From an uncultured Bacteroidia bacterium (GTDB lineage Bacteria > Bacteroidota > Bacteroidia > Bacteroidales > UBA932), in assembly GCA_902780175.1 (NCBI GenBank), contig CACZEU010000013.1, forward strand, positions 6,118-70,117: DNA of 64,000 nucleotides, read 5' to 3'. The notes below the pieces were generated by a model that was not told where the DNA came from, ran no database searches, and saw only the letters and a program-made list of their open reading frames with translations. A program made the translations under genes and the position numbers. Positions 37,221-48,118 of this stretch are shown one piece after another. How positions within the stretch are numbered: position 1 is the stretch's first letter; each line of letters starts with the position of its first letter.

Positions 37221-40200
37221 ATGCTTATGAAAAAACTAAAGTTTTTTTTCACGGCTGTGGCACTGATGGCATTCTCCATCGCCGCCATCGCTCAGAACAA
37301 GCAGGTCTCTGGTACGGTCACCGACAGTGACGGCCAGCCGCTCCCCGGAGTCTCTGTCTTTGTGGAAGGAACTAACGTAGGCACCGTCACCGACATCAAT
37401 GGTACGTACAACCTTACCATCCGCGGTGGCAATGTCCTTAAGTATTCCTTCTTTGGCATGCGTGATGTGACTGTTCCCATCGGCGACCAGTCCAAGATCG
37501 ACGTGACGATGGAAGTTGACGCCATCGGTCTCGACGAGGTTGTCGTTACCGCTACCGGTATGACACGCCAGGAGAAGACCCTCGGTTACGCTTCCACAAC
37601 CGTGCGCTCCGAAGAAATCGTCAAAGGCCACGCTGCCGACGCCCTCTCGGGTCTGTCCGGTAAGATCGCCGGTGTCCAGATTTCTTCCGCCGGTGGTACC
37701 GGTACCTCCCAGAAGGTTATCGTCCGCGGTTATTCCTCATTTGCCAACAACTCTCCTCTGTACGTTGTTGACGGTGTTCCCATGTCCAACGGAACAATGG
37801 GTTATCAGGGTCTGAACAACTCTATCGACTTCGGTAACCAGGCCGCTGACATCAACCCTGAGGACATCGAGTCCATCACCGTTCTGAAGGGTGCTTCCGC
37901 AACCGCTCTCTACGGTTCACGTGCCGGCAACGGCGCCATCATCATCACCACCAAGCGCGGTGAGCAGAATGAGGCTGTCAAGGTAACGTACGACGGTGCT
38001 TTCCAGATGAGTGAGGTTCTCCGTATCCCCAACCTCCAGAACCGTTTCGGACAGGGCTGGTTCTATTCCTCCGACGGCTACGTGTTCGGCAACTATTCTC
38101 CTACCGAGAATGGTTCCTGGGGTAACCTCCTCGATGGCCGCGACGTCATCTGGCGTCCCGGTGCAGCCGAGCAGGGATACAATCCCGGCAACAAGGAGGA
38201 TGTCTATGACAATCCCGAGTACCACACCAACTTCGCTTACAAGCCGAATTCCCTCAAGAACTTCTATACCACCGGTTTCGAGGCCAACAACTCCGTCACC
38301 ATCCAGGGTGGCAGCAAGGCAACCGGATTCGTCGCTTCCTACGGCAATATCTATTCAGACGGTATCCTCCCCGGCAGCAACGACTATTACAAGAGGCACA
38401 ACTTCTCGTTCCGCGGCAACACCAAGATCAAGGATGGTCTCGCCTGGCTCAACTACAGTTTGAACTATGTCCGCAAGGACGTCCGCAATTCCATGACCGG
38501 ACAGGGCGGCAGCGGTTCCACCATCTACCAGGACATCCTCCAGTATCCTGTCAACATCGACTATGCCGATGTCCGCGACTGGCACAATATCCTCAACAAC
38601 GCCGACAACTTCTATACTCCTTATGCACAGAACCCCTGGTGGACCCTCGACAACAACTACTCCACCTACAGCGATGACCGTGTATATGGCAGCGGCGAAC
38701 TCGGAATCCAGCTCCTCAAGGGCCTCCAGCTCATCGCCCGCGGCGGTATGGATATCACCAACTTCATCAGGAAGGACTTCAACAACATCTGGAAATTCAA
38801 TCCCGGTTCATATGCCGAGGGCGAAGGCGCATCTGTCGAGAATGGTACATTCTACCAGGTTGCACAGCGTTCTTCCCAGCTTGACGGCAATGTGTTCCTG
38901 AACGCAGACTACAAGATCGGCAACGACTTCTCCATCCACGGAGTAGCCGGCGTCAATGTCAACCAGCGTTCCGCAACCGCCATTTCCGGCAACCTCGACG
39001 GAATTGCAGTCGACGGCTGGGCCAGTTTCTCCAACACCAGCGGCGCCATCCCTCCAGCCGACGCCTCCATGTCCGAGCGCAGGCTCATCGGTGCCTACGG
39101 CCAGGTTGATTTAGGCTGGCGCGACGCCATCTACCTCACCCTCTCCGCCCGTAACGACTGGTCATCCACCCTGCCCATCAACAACAACTCCTTCTTCTAT
39201 TGGGGTGCAAACGGCTCCGTGATCATCACCGACCTCTTCAACATCAAGAGCGACGTCCTGAGCTTCCTCAAGATCCGTGGCGGTTATGGTAAGACCGGTA
39301 ACGACGCTCCTACCTATTACACTTCCAGCTACTACTATCTGGCATCCGCCAGTGCCGCATTCGGCAACCTGACTTTCCCTCTCAACAGCTTTGTCGGTCT
39401 GAACAAGAGCGCCCGCGTTCCTTCCCTCGACCTCAAGCCTGAGATCTCCACCGAGGCAGAAGCCGGTATCGATATCCGCCTGTTCAAGAATCGCTTGAAC
39501 CTCGATTTCGCATACTACGACAAGCTCACCGAGAACCAGATCCAGTCCGCAACGTCGGCAAGATCCGCAACAGGGGCTTCGAGGTCGCCCTCGGCGTCGT
39601 ACCCATCCGCACCAGGGACTTCGAGTGGAATATCGGTTACACCTTCTCCAAGAACAACAACGTTGTAGAGGAGCTTTGGGATGACGTCAAGGAGTATCAA
39701 ATCTATGGTCTGTCCGGCGGTCCCCAGCTCAAGGCCATTCTCGGCGAGTCCGTCGGCACCTGGGTTGACTACAAGATCGCCACTGTCGAAGGAGGCAAGT
39801 ATGATGGTTATACCATCGTCAATGCCACTACAGGTCTCCCCGAGTACGACAACACCGAGTATGAGACTCTCGGCAAGGCTGATGCAGATTTCACCATGGG
39901 CCTCAACACCAGCATCCGCTGGAAGGGCTTCAGGCTCGGAGCAAGCCTCGACTACCGTCAGGGCGGCCTGATGTATTCCGCAACCCAGGGCATCGTCCTG
40001 TTCAACGGTAATGCAGAATCCACCATGTACAACCTCCGTGACCCTTGGGTGCACCAGCACGCAGTTTACCAGGCCGGCGTTGACGCCAACGGCGAACCCG
40101 TTTACGTCGAGAACAACCTGCCTGTCAACTCGTTCTACAACATGAACGGTGAGTTCTACTCCAACTACAACTATGTCCGCTACCGCGACAATCTCCTCGA

Positions 40201-40453
40201 CAAGACCTACATCAAGCTGCGCGAAGTTTCCGCTTCCTACCGTATGCCCACCGAGTGGTTCGCCGGAATCAACTGGCTCTCCACCATCGAGATCGGCGTC
40301 TTCGGCCGCAACCTTCTCCTCTGGACTCCCAAGCAGGGTATTGTCGATCCTGATATGACCAACTACGGTAACGACCTTACTTCCCTCTACGGCGAATATT
40401 ATTCCGCTCCTTCTACCCGTAACATCGGTTGCAACCTCAAGATCGTTTTCTAA
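37221..40453 (+). pseudogene. SusC-like TonB-dependent transporter, frameshifted (locus 1)
   Basis: Outer-membrane SusC/RagA-type porin: signal peptide (MKKLKFFFTAVALMAFSIAA), carboxypeptidase-like beta domain (VSGTVTDSDGQPLPGVSVFV), TonB-box region (LDEVVVTATG), plug (YVVDGVPMSNG) and barrel. The first frame ends in nonsense sequence after KLTENQIQSA (about 39549). The normal protein continues in another frame from NVGKIRNRGFEVALGVVP to a perfect barrel end (NIGCNLKIVF, stop 40453). A short deletion of perhaps 40-50 bp at the junction, where a loop and strand are missing, best explains it. The rest is intact over 1070 residues, so this is a recent lesion or an assembly error. Confidence 0.88.
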
Positions 40454-40472
40454 AAGAAAGGAGAATAATAAC

Positions 40473-41876
40473 ATGAAAAGATTTTTTACTATACTTTCGT
40501 TAGGTGCGGTCCTTCTGACTTCGAGCTGCAAACAGTGGCTGGACATCAACACCAACCCTAATTATATCGCTGACGCCGACATGGCTCTGCTCATGCCCAC
40601 CATCCAGCTCTCCGCAGCTGACAAGCTGGGTTATGAACTGTCTCTTTACGGCTCATTCTGGTCACAGTATGTGGTTCAGTGCTCCACTACCAACCAGTAC
40701 TACACCGTCATGACTTTCGACGTGACCAACACCTCTTTCCAGAGCCCCTGGTCATACTACTACGCTTCCATTCTTCCCCGTATCAAGGAAGTTGTCGCAA
40801 AGGCTGAAGAAGACGGACACGCAAGCAACTATATCCTTGAAGCCAAGGCTATGCTTGCCCACTCCCTGTACATCCTTACTTCCCTTTATGACGATGTGGC
40901 TTACAGCGAGGGCTACCTCAAAGAGAGCCAGACTCCCCATTTTGATACCGGCAAGGATATCCAGGCCACCATCATCGCCCTCTGCGAAGAGATCCGCGGC
41001 ATGGATGCCGCCCAGGTGGCAGAAGACGAGGCCGTCAACCTGACCTCTTCTTCCGACATGATCTTCGGAGGAGATACCGATGCTTGGTTCCAGTTCGTCA
41101 ACACTCTGTACCTGAAGGTCTTGCTTCGTGATTTCAACGCCAACAAGGCAAAGATCCAGAGCCTGCTTGCCGAGAACAACTTCCTTTCCAAGGATGCTGC
41201 ATTCGACAACTTCGCCGATCAGGCCGACAAGTCCAATCCTCTTTATGAGAGCGACCGCCGCCAGCTTAACACCACCAACAATATCCGCTGCTGCAGCGAT
41301 ATCCTCAACGTGCTGAATGCTGACGATCCCCGCCTTCTCTACTTCTACGACAACAATCCCGGTGGCGTCGTGACAGGTTCTCCTTACGGCCTTGCCGGAG
41401 ATCCTGATGAAACCAGCCGTCTCGCTCTCTACGCTACCGAGCCCGTATGGTTCAGCACCGTCGATGAGGCTGAGTTCCTCAAAGCTGAGGCCTATGCCCG
41501 TCTGAGTGATGCCACTAACGCCCAGGCATGCTATGAGGCCGCACTTGCAGCCGCTTTCAGCCGCCTGTCCATCAAGGACGCTGCCAAGTACCTGGAAACA
41601 AATCCCTATCCGTTCGCAGGTGGAAGTACTCAGGATATGGTTGAGCAGATTATCAACCAGAAGTGGGCGGCAAACGTTCACGGCATGCCTTGGGAGGCCT
41701 GGTTCGACCTTAGCCGTACCGGTTTCCCTCAGCGCGGTAAAACCATTACCGATGATCATGGTGTTCTCAAGAGCGGTTACCCCGTCCGTTTCATCAATTC
41801 CAAGACTTCGGCTGATTACAACCCCAATTCCCCGAAGCCGGAAGCTGTTAATGTAACAATGTGGTGGCAAAAATAA
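40473..41876 (+). CDS. SusD-like outer-membrane lipoprotein (locus 1)
   Basis: 467-residue surface lipoprotein (MKRFFTILSLGAVLLTSSC, Cys19) of the SusD-like_2 group. It has the early WLDINTNPN motif, TPR-like helices (ILEAKAMLAHSLYILTSLYDD), and the C-terminal EAWFDLSRTGFPQ and conserved ending. It forms the lid of the SusC barrel and captures the nutrient. The group is often linked to peptides or other non-starch ligands rather than one fixed glycan. It lies 19 bp after the SusC stop. Confidence 0.92.
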   Translation: MKRFFTILSLGAVLLTSSCKQWLDINTNPNYIADADMALLMPTIQLSAADKLGYELSLYGSFWSQYVVQCSTTNQYYTVMTFDVTNTSFQSPWSYYYASILPRIKEVVAKAEEDGHASNYILEAKAMLAHSLYILTSLYDDVAYSEGYLKESQTPHFDTGKDIQATIIALCEEIRGMDAAQVAEDEAVNLTSSSDMIFGGDTDAWFQFVNTLYLKVLLRDFNANKAKIQSLLAENNFLSKDAAFDNFADQADKSNPLYESDRRQLNTTNNIRCCSDILNVLNADDPRLLYFYDNNPGGVVTGSPYGLAGDPDETSRLALYATEPVWFSTVDEAEFLKAEAYARLSDATNAQACYEAALAAAFSRLSIKDAAKYLETNPYPFAGGSTQDMVEQIINQKWAANVHGMPWEAWFDLSRTGFPQRGKTITDDHGVLKSGYPVRFINSKTSADYNPNSPKPEAVNVTMWWQK

Positions 41877-41887
41877 TAGTAACGATT

Positions 41888-42538
41888 ATGAAAAGATTTT
41901 TTACTCTTATCTCCTCCATCGCCCTCCTTGCCGGTTTTGTCTCCTGCGAAACCTACAGGGTCGCCGATCCGGATATGACCGCCATACATCTGGTTGATGG
42001 CAAATATATGGCTTTTGCTACTCCTCAGGGACAGTCCGAGCCTACCACTATCCTGGCTATCGGTATTACCAATACTACTGATAACGCCAAGGATGCCGGC
42101 TGGATAACCATTACCGATATGGATTATTCTTACACCGGCAGCTGGCAGAGGCTTTTTGCTGTCCGCTTCAAGATCAGCATCAACGCCGAAGCCCAGACTT
42201 TCTCCGCTTCCGCCGCTGAGGTTGAGGAGCCTATGACTGCCTGGAATCCTTACATCGAGGGTGCTTACGGCAGCTATGGTGCATACTATACCGCAACCAG
42301 GCAGTGGCCTGCAAGGTTCAACCAGAGCGCTACCGCAACTATTACCAACGGTAAAGTCGTTACCGACGGAGTCACCACTCCCTCTACTTACAAGGCTGAC
42401 CTCATCGAGTTCACCTACACCCTTACCAACAAGGACGGCTCTTCCAAGACCTATGCTGTCAAGGGCCAGAAAAAGACCGGTTGGGGTGAAGATTCCATCG
42501 AGTACGAAGAGTGGATTGCAAAGAAGGGATGGTGGTAG
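41888..42538 (+). CDS. Lipoprotein following SusD, lipid-binding/BACON-region type
   Basis: 216-residue lipoprotein (MKRFFTLISSIALLAGFVSC). ATG 41888 is chosen for its signal. The mature protein is a single beta-rich domain (WITITDMDYSYTGSWQRLFA; VRFKISINAEAQTFSASAAE) resembling the lipid-binding putative hydrolase proteins that follow SusD-like_2 genes in Bacteroidales. Probably a surface accessory of locus 1. Family assignment is from general resemblance and position. A strong terminator follows. Confidence 0.6.
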   Translation: MKRFFTLISSIALLAGFVSCETYRVADPDMTAIHLVDGKYMAFATPQGQSEPTTILAIGITNTTDNAKDAGWITITDMDYSYTGSWQRLFAVRFKISINAEAQTFSASAAEVEEPMTAWNPYIEGAYGSYGAYYTATRQWPARFNQSATATITNGKVVTDGVTTPSTYKADLIEFTYTLTNKDGSSKTYAVKGQKKTGWGEDSIEYEEWIAKKGWW

Positions 42539-42577
42539 AATACTTATCGCCTTTACTTCGGCTTAACTGTTAAAATC

Positions 42578-42610
42578 GAGGCCGGCCAGTTTTGGCCGGC
42601 CTCTTTTTTT
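42578..42610 (+). terminator. Rho-independent terminator after SusCD locus 1
   Basis: A perfect 10-bp stem (GAGGCCGGCC / GGCCGGCCTC) with a 6-base loop is followed by at least seven T residues. Confidence 0.92.
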
Positions 42611-42619
42611 GCCTATATT

Positions 42620-42649
42620 TTGTTATTTCGCAAAAATGCCGTAACTTTG
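42620..42649 (+). promoter_or_regulatory. Promoter of SusCD locus 2
   Basis: TTG at 42620-42622 and TAACTTTG at 42642-42649, spaced by 19 bp, fit the Bacteroidota promoter consensus. The start codon is at 42696, leaving a leader of about 40 bases. Confidence 0.72.
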
Positions 42650-42695
42650 ACAATTCGCGCCTAAACGTGATAATATTATTATGTTTTATTAGTAT

Positions 42696-45667
42696 ATGAG
42701 TAGAAGAATTAAACTGATTATGGTGCTTCTGGCCCTGGTCTCGGCTCTTACCGCCCGGGCGCAGAATGTCACAGTAGCAGGCGTAGTGCAGGACGAATCC
42801 GGCCTCTCCATACCGGGAGCCTCCGTTTTCATCCCCGGCACTACCAGAGGCGTCATTACTGACGACAAGGGCAAGTTTGTTTTCGAAGTGCCCTCAAACA
42901 GCAGGGAAATCAAGATTTCCTGCATAGGTTACGACGACTATGACATGACGATCCCCGCTTCCGGCAGCCGTGACCTCGTCATCGTGCTCAAGGAATCCAA
43001 TACTTTCCTTGAGAGCGCAGTTGCAGTCGGTTACGGCTCTCCCAAGAAAATCGAGTCCCTCGTGGGAAGCGTCACCACCGTCAATTCCGAGAGCATCCGC
43101 ACTGCTCCGTCTTCATCCGCACTGGACGCCCTCCAGGGCCAGGTCGCAGGTCTTGCGGTTCTCACCTCCGGCGGTGTCGCTGGTGACAACTCCGTATCCA
43201 TGAAGCTTCATGGTACGGGTTCCCTCACCTCATCGTCAGCTCCCCTTTACATCATCGACGGCGTGCCTTCCAGCGCACGTTCCATCATGTCGGTCAACCC
43301 CAACGATATCGAGTCCATCTTCATCCTCTAGGACGCATCCGCAACCTCCATCTACGGTGCCCGAGCGGCCACCGGTGTCCCTACAACAACTCCGCATCCA
43401 TCACGGTTCGTTCCCAGTACGGTATCTCCACCATCACAGACAAGTCTCTCTATGAGAACATGATGAGCAGCGCCGAACTGGCCCGCTTCTGGAACATCGC
43501 CGGTATCCACTCCGAGCAGTACGTCAAGGAGACTTTCTACGACAACGGATACAACGCCGACACCCGCTGGTACAACTACGTCCAGCAGTTCAACAACCCC
43601 CAGTACCAGAACGACATCTCCATCGAGGGCGGCGGACAGAGGGTTGCATACCTCATCGGCGCATCCCAGTTCCACCAGAGAGGTTCCGCCATCGGCAACG
43701 TATATGACCGCTTCACCCTCCGTTCCAACGTCCAGGGCCGTCCCAAGGACTGGCTCAAGGTCGGTATGAACATGAGCGCCACGTACGACAAGACCATCCA
43801 GAACCCTAACTGGTCCAACTCCTCCAACAACCGCAACTACACCTCCGGAGCCCTTTCCTACCTCACCCTTCCTTTCTATCCGGCAATCGACCCCGAAACC
43901 GGCAAGGAGTACGAGAACGAGTATCCCGGCGGCATGATCAACCACCACACCTATATGGCCAACCGCATCACTCCTACCGAGCGCCTCGGCCTTATGGGTA
44001 CGGCATTCGTCACCATCGACTTCACACCCGACCTCAAGCTTTCGTCCAGGGCCGGCGTGGACGGCTATGTGTCCCGTTACACCGGACTCATGAAGCCCGA
44101 CTACTACATGATGGGCGGCAGCGGTTGGAGAAGCCGCAGCACGGCGTACAACTACACCTCCTCGCTCACCAACACCCTCGAATACACCTTCGACAAGAGT
44201 GACCTGATCAATTTCAGCGTCCTTGCAGGCCATGAGGAGATATACAACGACTACGACTACTGGTCCGGCTCGATTGAGAACATCATCAACCCCCGCATCA
44301 CCCTCATCAGCTCCGGCGACCCCGAGACCCGCGAGATCGACGAGAGCCAGGTGCAGAGCGCTTTCCGTTCTTTCTTCGGCCATGCCGACTTCACCCTTGA
44401 CGGCCGCTACATCTTCGACGCTTCCATACGTGCCGACGCATCCTCGCGTTTCGGTGCTGCCAAGCGCTGGGGCGTTTTCTGGTCCGCAGGTGCAATGTGG
44501 AAGATCAAGAGGGAAGAGTTCCTCAAGAGGGTCGTATGGGTCAACGACCTCAACCTCAAGGCCAGCTACGGTACCTCCGGTAATGCCAACATCGCTGATT
44601 ACCAGGCTCTTAACCTCCTCGGCGAGGGCGGCATGTACAACGGCACCAACGGTCTGTACTTCGCCCAGCCCGAGAACCCTGACCTCTCCTGGGAGAAGCA
44701 GGCCCTGCTTACCGTCGCCCTTACCGGTAAGGTGTTCGACCGCTTCGACTTCGACGTCGAGTGGTACCACCGCAAGACCACCGACATGCTCATGAGCGTG
44801 CCTATTCCCGCAACCGTTGGTTTCGGTTCCCAGTACCGCAACGTCGGCGCCCTCCTGAACACCGGCGTCGATGTCACCCTGGGTTACGACATCTTCCGCA
44901 CCCGCGAGTCCTTCCTGCATTTCCAGACCACCTTCAACTACAATGCTGAGAAGGTCCTCGAGCTCTTCGACGGCCGCGACCGCTGGGAAATCGCCAATAC
45001 CGGCGTGGCATTCGTCGTCGGACAGCCCGTCATGTACTACGATCCGATTTACGCCGGAGTCGACCGCAATACCGGTAAGCCTACCTGGTACAAGCCCAAT
45101 CCCGACGATATCGATACCACCACCAAGAACGAGGTTACCGACGTCTTCTCCGAGGAAGACCTCATCCAGAACACCGGATTCAAGCGTCACGCTCCCATCT
45201 ACGGCGGATTCAGCTTCTCCGGCGGCTGGAAGGGCCTGTCTTTCCTGGCAGACTTCTCATACGTGGCCGGCAAGTACATGATCAACAACGACGCGTTCTT
45301 CTACGCCAACCCCAACCAGTTCGCCGACAACAACCAGCACAAGGGCGTTTCCGACTTCTGGACTGAAACCAATCCCGATGCCAAGTGGCCCGACTGGCGC
45401 CAGGGTACCGTGATGCAGTTCGATACCCACCTTATCGAAGATGCTTCCTTCCTGAGGCTCAAGAACCTCCAGATCGCTTACTCCCTCCCCAAGAGCATTA
45501 TGGACAACATCTCGTTCATGCAGGATCTCAAGATTACGTTCACCGGACGCAACCTGCTCACTTTCACCAAGTATTCAGGTATCGACCCCGAGGATGACAC
45601 CAACGTCTCCCTCGGTCTGCCTGCAAACTCCAAGCAGATGCTTCTCGGCCTGGAACTCACATTCTAA
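42696..45667 (+). pseudogene. SusC-like TonB-dependent transporter, nonsense plus frameshift (locus 2)
   Basis: Second SusC/RagA-type porin: signal peptide (MSRRIKLIMVLLALVSALTA), beta domain (GVVQDESGLSIPGASVFIPG), plug (PLYIIDGVPSSARS) and barrel to the stop at 45667. The conserved IESIFILKDASA motif has a TAG (43329-43331) where Lys is expected. About 50 bp later, at GARAATGV, a short deletion (roughly 25 bp, the usual ITTKKG segment) shifts the frame before YNNSASITVRSQYG. From there the frame is open. Two independent lesions so close together suggest a real inactive allele or poor local assembly. The linked SusD and downstream genes look intact. Confidence 0.87.
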
Positions 45668-45679
45668 ACGAAGAAAGAT

Positions 45680-47194
45680 ATGAAACAGACCATTAAATAT
45701 ATCTTTGCCGCCGTCGCTGCAACCGCAGCGCTCACTTCCTGCAACCTTGCCCTCCTTCCCACGGACGCCATCGTCTATGAACCCGGCGGACAGGTGATTG
45801 CCACCAGCGAGGACCTTTCCCAGTTTGAGGCCAGGATCATGTCCGATTACCGTGCGGTTCACGGGGGTATGAACAATATCCTCGAGGACGTCATGACCGA
45901 CGGCTTCAACGCTTCTTCCGGTTTCGGCAACAACTACGGTTCCATCCACCGTACCGACGACAGTTTCTCCTCCAGCGACTCCTACATCGAGGCATACTGG
46001 AGCAACCACTATACCGTCATCAAGGATTACAACGTGCTCATCAACGCCCTCAAGGACAAGGTGAACATTCCTGCGGGCACCGAGTCTGCCGCCGGTAAAG
46101 TAAAGGGTGAAGCCTATATGTTCAGGGCCGAAGCCTACATGAATCTCGTACGCCACTTCGGTCCCAACTACGACCCCGATGACGACAAGGCCCTCGGCGT
46201 CCCCATCGTGCTCGAGTTCGACCTGAACGCCCGTCCCGCAAGGAACACCGTCCACGAGGTTTACACCCAGATCAAGGCCGACCTCGACTCCGCCGCCTTA
46301 TTCCTGGCCGACGTAGCCGGTGAACTCCAGGCCGATTATCCTACCATCGACGCCGTAAACGCCCTTTACGCCCGTTATTATCTTGACGTCCAGGACTACG
46401 AGAATGCCGCCGCATCAGCCGACAAGGTCATCTCCACCAGGAAGTATGAGCTTTCCAACACCGCCGAGAAACTCAAGAACGAGTTCCGCGACGACGCCGG
46501 CACCGAGGCCATCATGCAGCTCTTCGGTTCCCGTCAGGAGAGTCCCAATGCAACCGACGTCTATACCAACATGTTCTCCTCGCAGGAAAACGGAGTCTGC
46601 TTCCGCTCTCTCTTCCTTCCCACGAAGAAGCTCATGGACAGCTATGCCGGAAACGACATCCGCAAGACCGTCTGGTTCTCCACCACCGACTATTATACCG
46701 AGGTCAACGGTTCCTACTACAGGGGCGATTTCGCCACCTTCGTCAAGTACCTTGGCAACAGCAACCTCTATTCCGGTGATGTTCCCAACGGCGTGCAGAT
46801 GTGCAAGCCTTTCCTCATCAGCGAGATGTACCTCATCAAGGCCGAAGCGGAATCCATGCAGGACCTGATCCCCAAGGCCAAGTCCACCATCAACATCCTG
46901 CAGACCGCCAGGGGTGCTGCCAAGAGCGGCGGCCGCATCGACGACATCCGCAACGAATGGTTCCGCGAGACCGTCGGTGAAGGCATGCGCTGGACCTGCC
47001 TCAAGCGCTGGGGACTCGGATTCGAGGCCCGCGAAGCCCAGGCCGGCACCCTTTCCAGGAACGCAGTCATGCGCGGCGACTACTACGACGGCCGTGCCAT
47101 GAAGGCCGACGACCGGTCTTTCATCTGGCCCATCCCGGCCGACGAAAGAAGGCTCAACGTCAATCTTGAACAGAATCCCGGTTACGGTAACTAA
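45680..47194 (+). CDS. SusD/RagB-like outer-membrane lipoprotein (locus 2)
   Basis: 504-residue surface lipoprotein (MKQTIKYIFAAVAATAALTSC). It has the SusD signature helices (AGKVKGEAYMFRAEAYMNLV, then RHFGPNY), the mid-region ATDVYTNMF, and the C-terminal ETVGEGMRWTCLKRWGLGF and WPIPADERRLNVNLEQNPGY motifs. It partners the locus-2 SusC. Ligand unknown; downstream secreted subtilases suggest peptides. It lies 12 bp after SusC. Confidence 0.94.
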   Translation: MKQTIKYIFAAVAATAALTSCNLALLPTDAIVYEPGGQVIATSEDLSQFEARIMSDYRAVHGGMNNILEDVMTDGFNASSGFGNNYGSIHRTDDSFSSSDSYIEAYWSNHYTVIKDYNVLINALKDKVNIPAGTESAAGKVKGEAYMFRAEAYMNLVRHFGPNYDPDDDKALGVPIVLEFDLNARPARNTVHEVYTQIKADLDSAALFLADVAGELQADYPTIDAVNALYARYYLDVQDYENAAASADKVISTRKYELSNTAEKLKNEFRDDAGTEAIMQLFGSRQESPNATDVYTNMFSSQENGVCFRSLFLPTKKLMDSYAGNDIRKTVWFSTTDYYTEVNGSYYRGDFATFVKYLGNSNLYSGDVPNGVQMCKPFLISEMYLIKAEAESMQDLIPKAKSTINILQTARGAAKSGGRIDDIRNEWFRETVGEGMRWTCLKRWGLGFEAREAQAGTLSRNAVMRGDYYDGRAMKADDRSFIWPIPADERRLNVNLEQNPGYGN

Positions 47195-47209
47195 TAATTG
47201 AGCGAGAGT

Positions 47210-48103
47210 ATGAAAAAAGTATATATCATAGCAGCCGGCCTGCTTGCACTTACCTGTGTATCATGCAGCCGCAAAGCAAATTATACGGAGATCCCCTTCG
47301 TGTATTTCCCCTCTCCCAGCCTTTCCGTGTATGAGGATGCAGGAGTGATCGACATCCCCGTCAAGGCTTCCGCCGGCGTGGATTTCACCCTCACCTTCGA
47401 GACCGTGGACGGCGAGAAGTTCGACAAGAACACCAAGCTGATGGTTCCCAACGGCCAGAAGGGCGTGGATTATGACATCGTCGACAACGACGCCGCCATC
47501 ATCCGCTTCAGTGCGGCCGACACCCTGAAGAACATCAAGGTCAAGATAGTCAACTTCGCAGGCGAACTCACCGGCAACAAGGACTTCACCATCAAGATGT
47601 CCGGTTCCGGCAACGAGGTCTGCAAGGGCGGCTATTCCTATTGCAAGGTCACCATCATCGACAACGACCACCCTCTGAAGACCATCTTCGGCGAGTACAC
47701 CGCCACGGAAGCAGACGGCGCCACCTGGACGCTCACCCTTGCAGCCGACCCCGACAACTGGTATACCACCTTCATCGACGGTATAGTTCCCACGTTTGCC
47801 GGAAGCTACGTCGGCCAGGGCCTGCGCCACTATGTACCTGCCACCGTCAGCGAGGACCTCTCCAGGATTTCCGTCGCCGTCGGCTACAAGCTTGCCGACA
47901 AGTACAACGGGCACGATATCCTCATCTGGGGGTATGACGGCCAGTACATCTACAATTCCGGAACGCTTACGTTCGAGAAGACCGACGACGGTTACAAGCT
48001 CGACGGCAACAGGGGTTTCGCCGCCCTCTATGACGAAGGTGGATACTACCTTGCCGCGTCCAATGCCATCGCCATGGCTCCTATTACCTTGGTCAAGAAA
48101 TAA
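47210..48103 (+). CDS. Unknown surface lipoprotein with Calx-beta/DUF-type domain
   Basis: 297-residue lipoprotein (MKKVYIIAAGLLALTCVSC). The start at 47210 is chosen over an upstream TTG. The N-terminal half looks like a Calx-beta or DUF1735-like beta domain (SVYEDAGVIDIPVKASAGVD; DFTIKMSGSGNEVCKGG; CKVTIIDND). The C-terminal half is another beta domain (WTLTLAADPDNWYTTFIDGI). Such proteins encoded after SusD are usually surface ligand-binding accessories. Not identified further. Confidence 0.65.
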   Translation: MKKVYIIAAGLLALTCVSCSRKANYTEIPFVYFPSPSLSVYEDAGVIDIPVKASAGVDFTLTFETVDGEKFDKNTKLMVPNGQKGVDYDIVDNDAAIIRFSAADTLKNIKVKIVNFAGELTGNKDFTIKMSGSGNEVCKGGYSYCKVTIIDNDHPLKTIFGEYTATEADGATWTLTLAADPDNWYTTFIDGIVPTFAGSYVGQGLRHYVPATVSEDLSRISVAVGYKLADKYNGHDILIWGYDGQYIYNSGTLTFEKTDDGYKLDGNRGFAALYDEGGYYLAASNAIAMAPITLVKK

Positions 48104-48118
48104 TCAACCCTATAAGCA

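Noticed and set aside
42594..42696. Regulatory RNA between SusCD loci
   Set aside because: The gap is explained by a strong terminator followed by a consensus promoter and short leader; no further conserved structure was seen.
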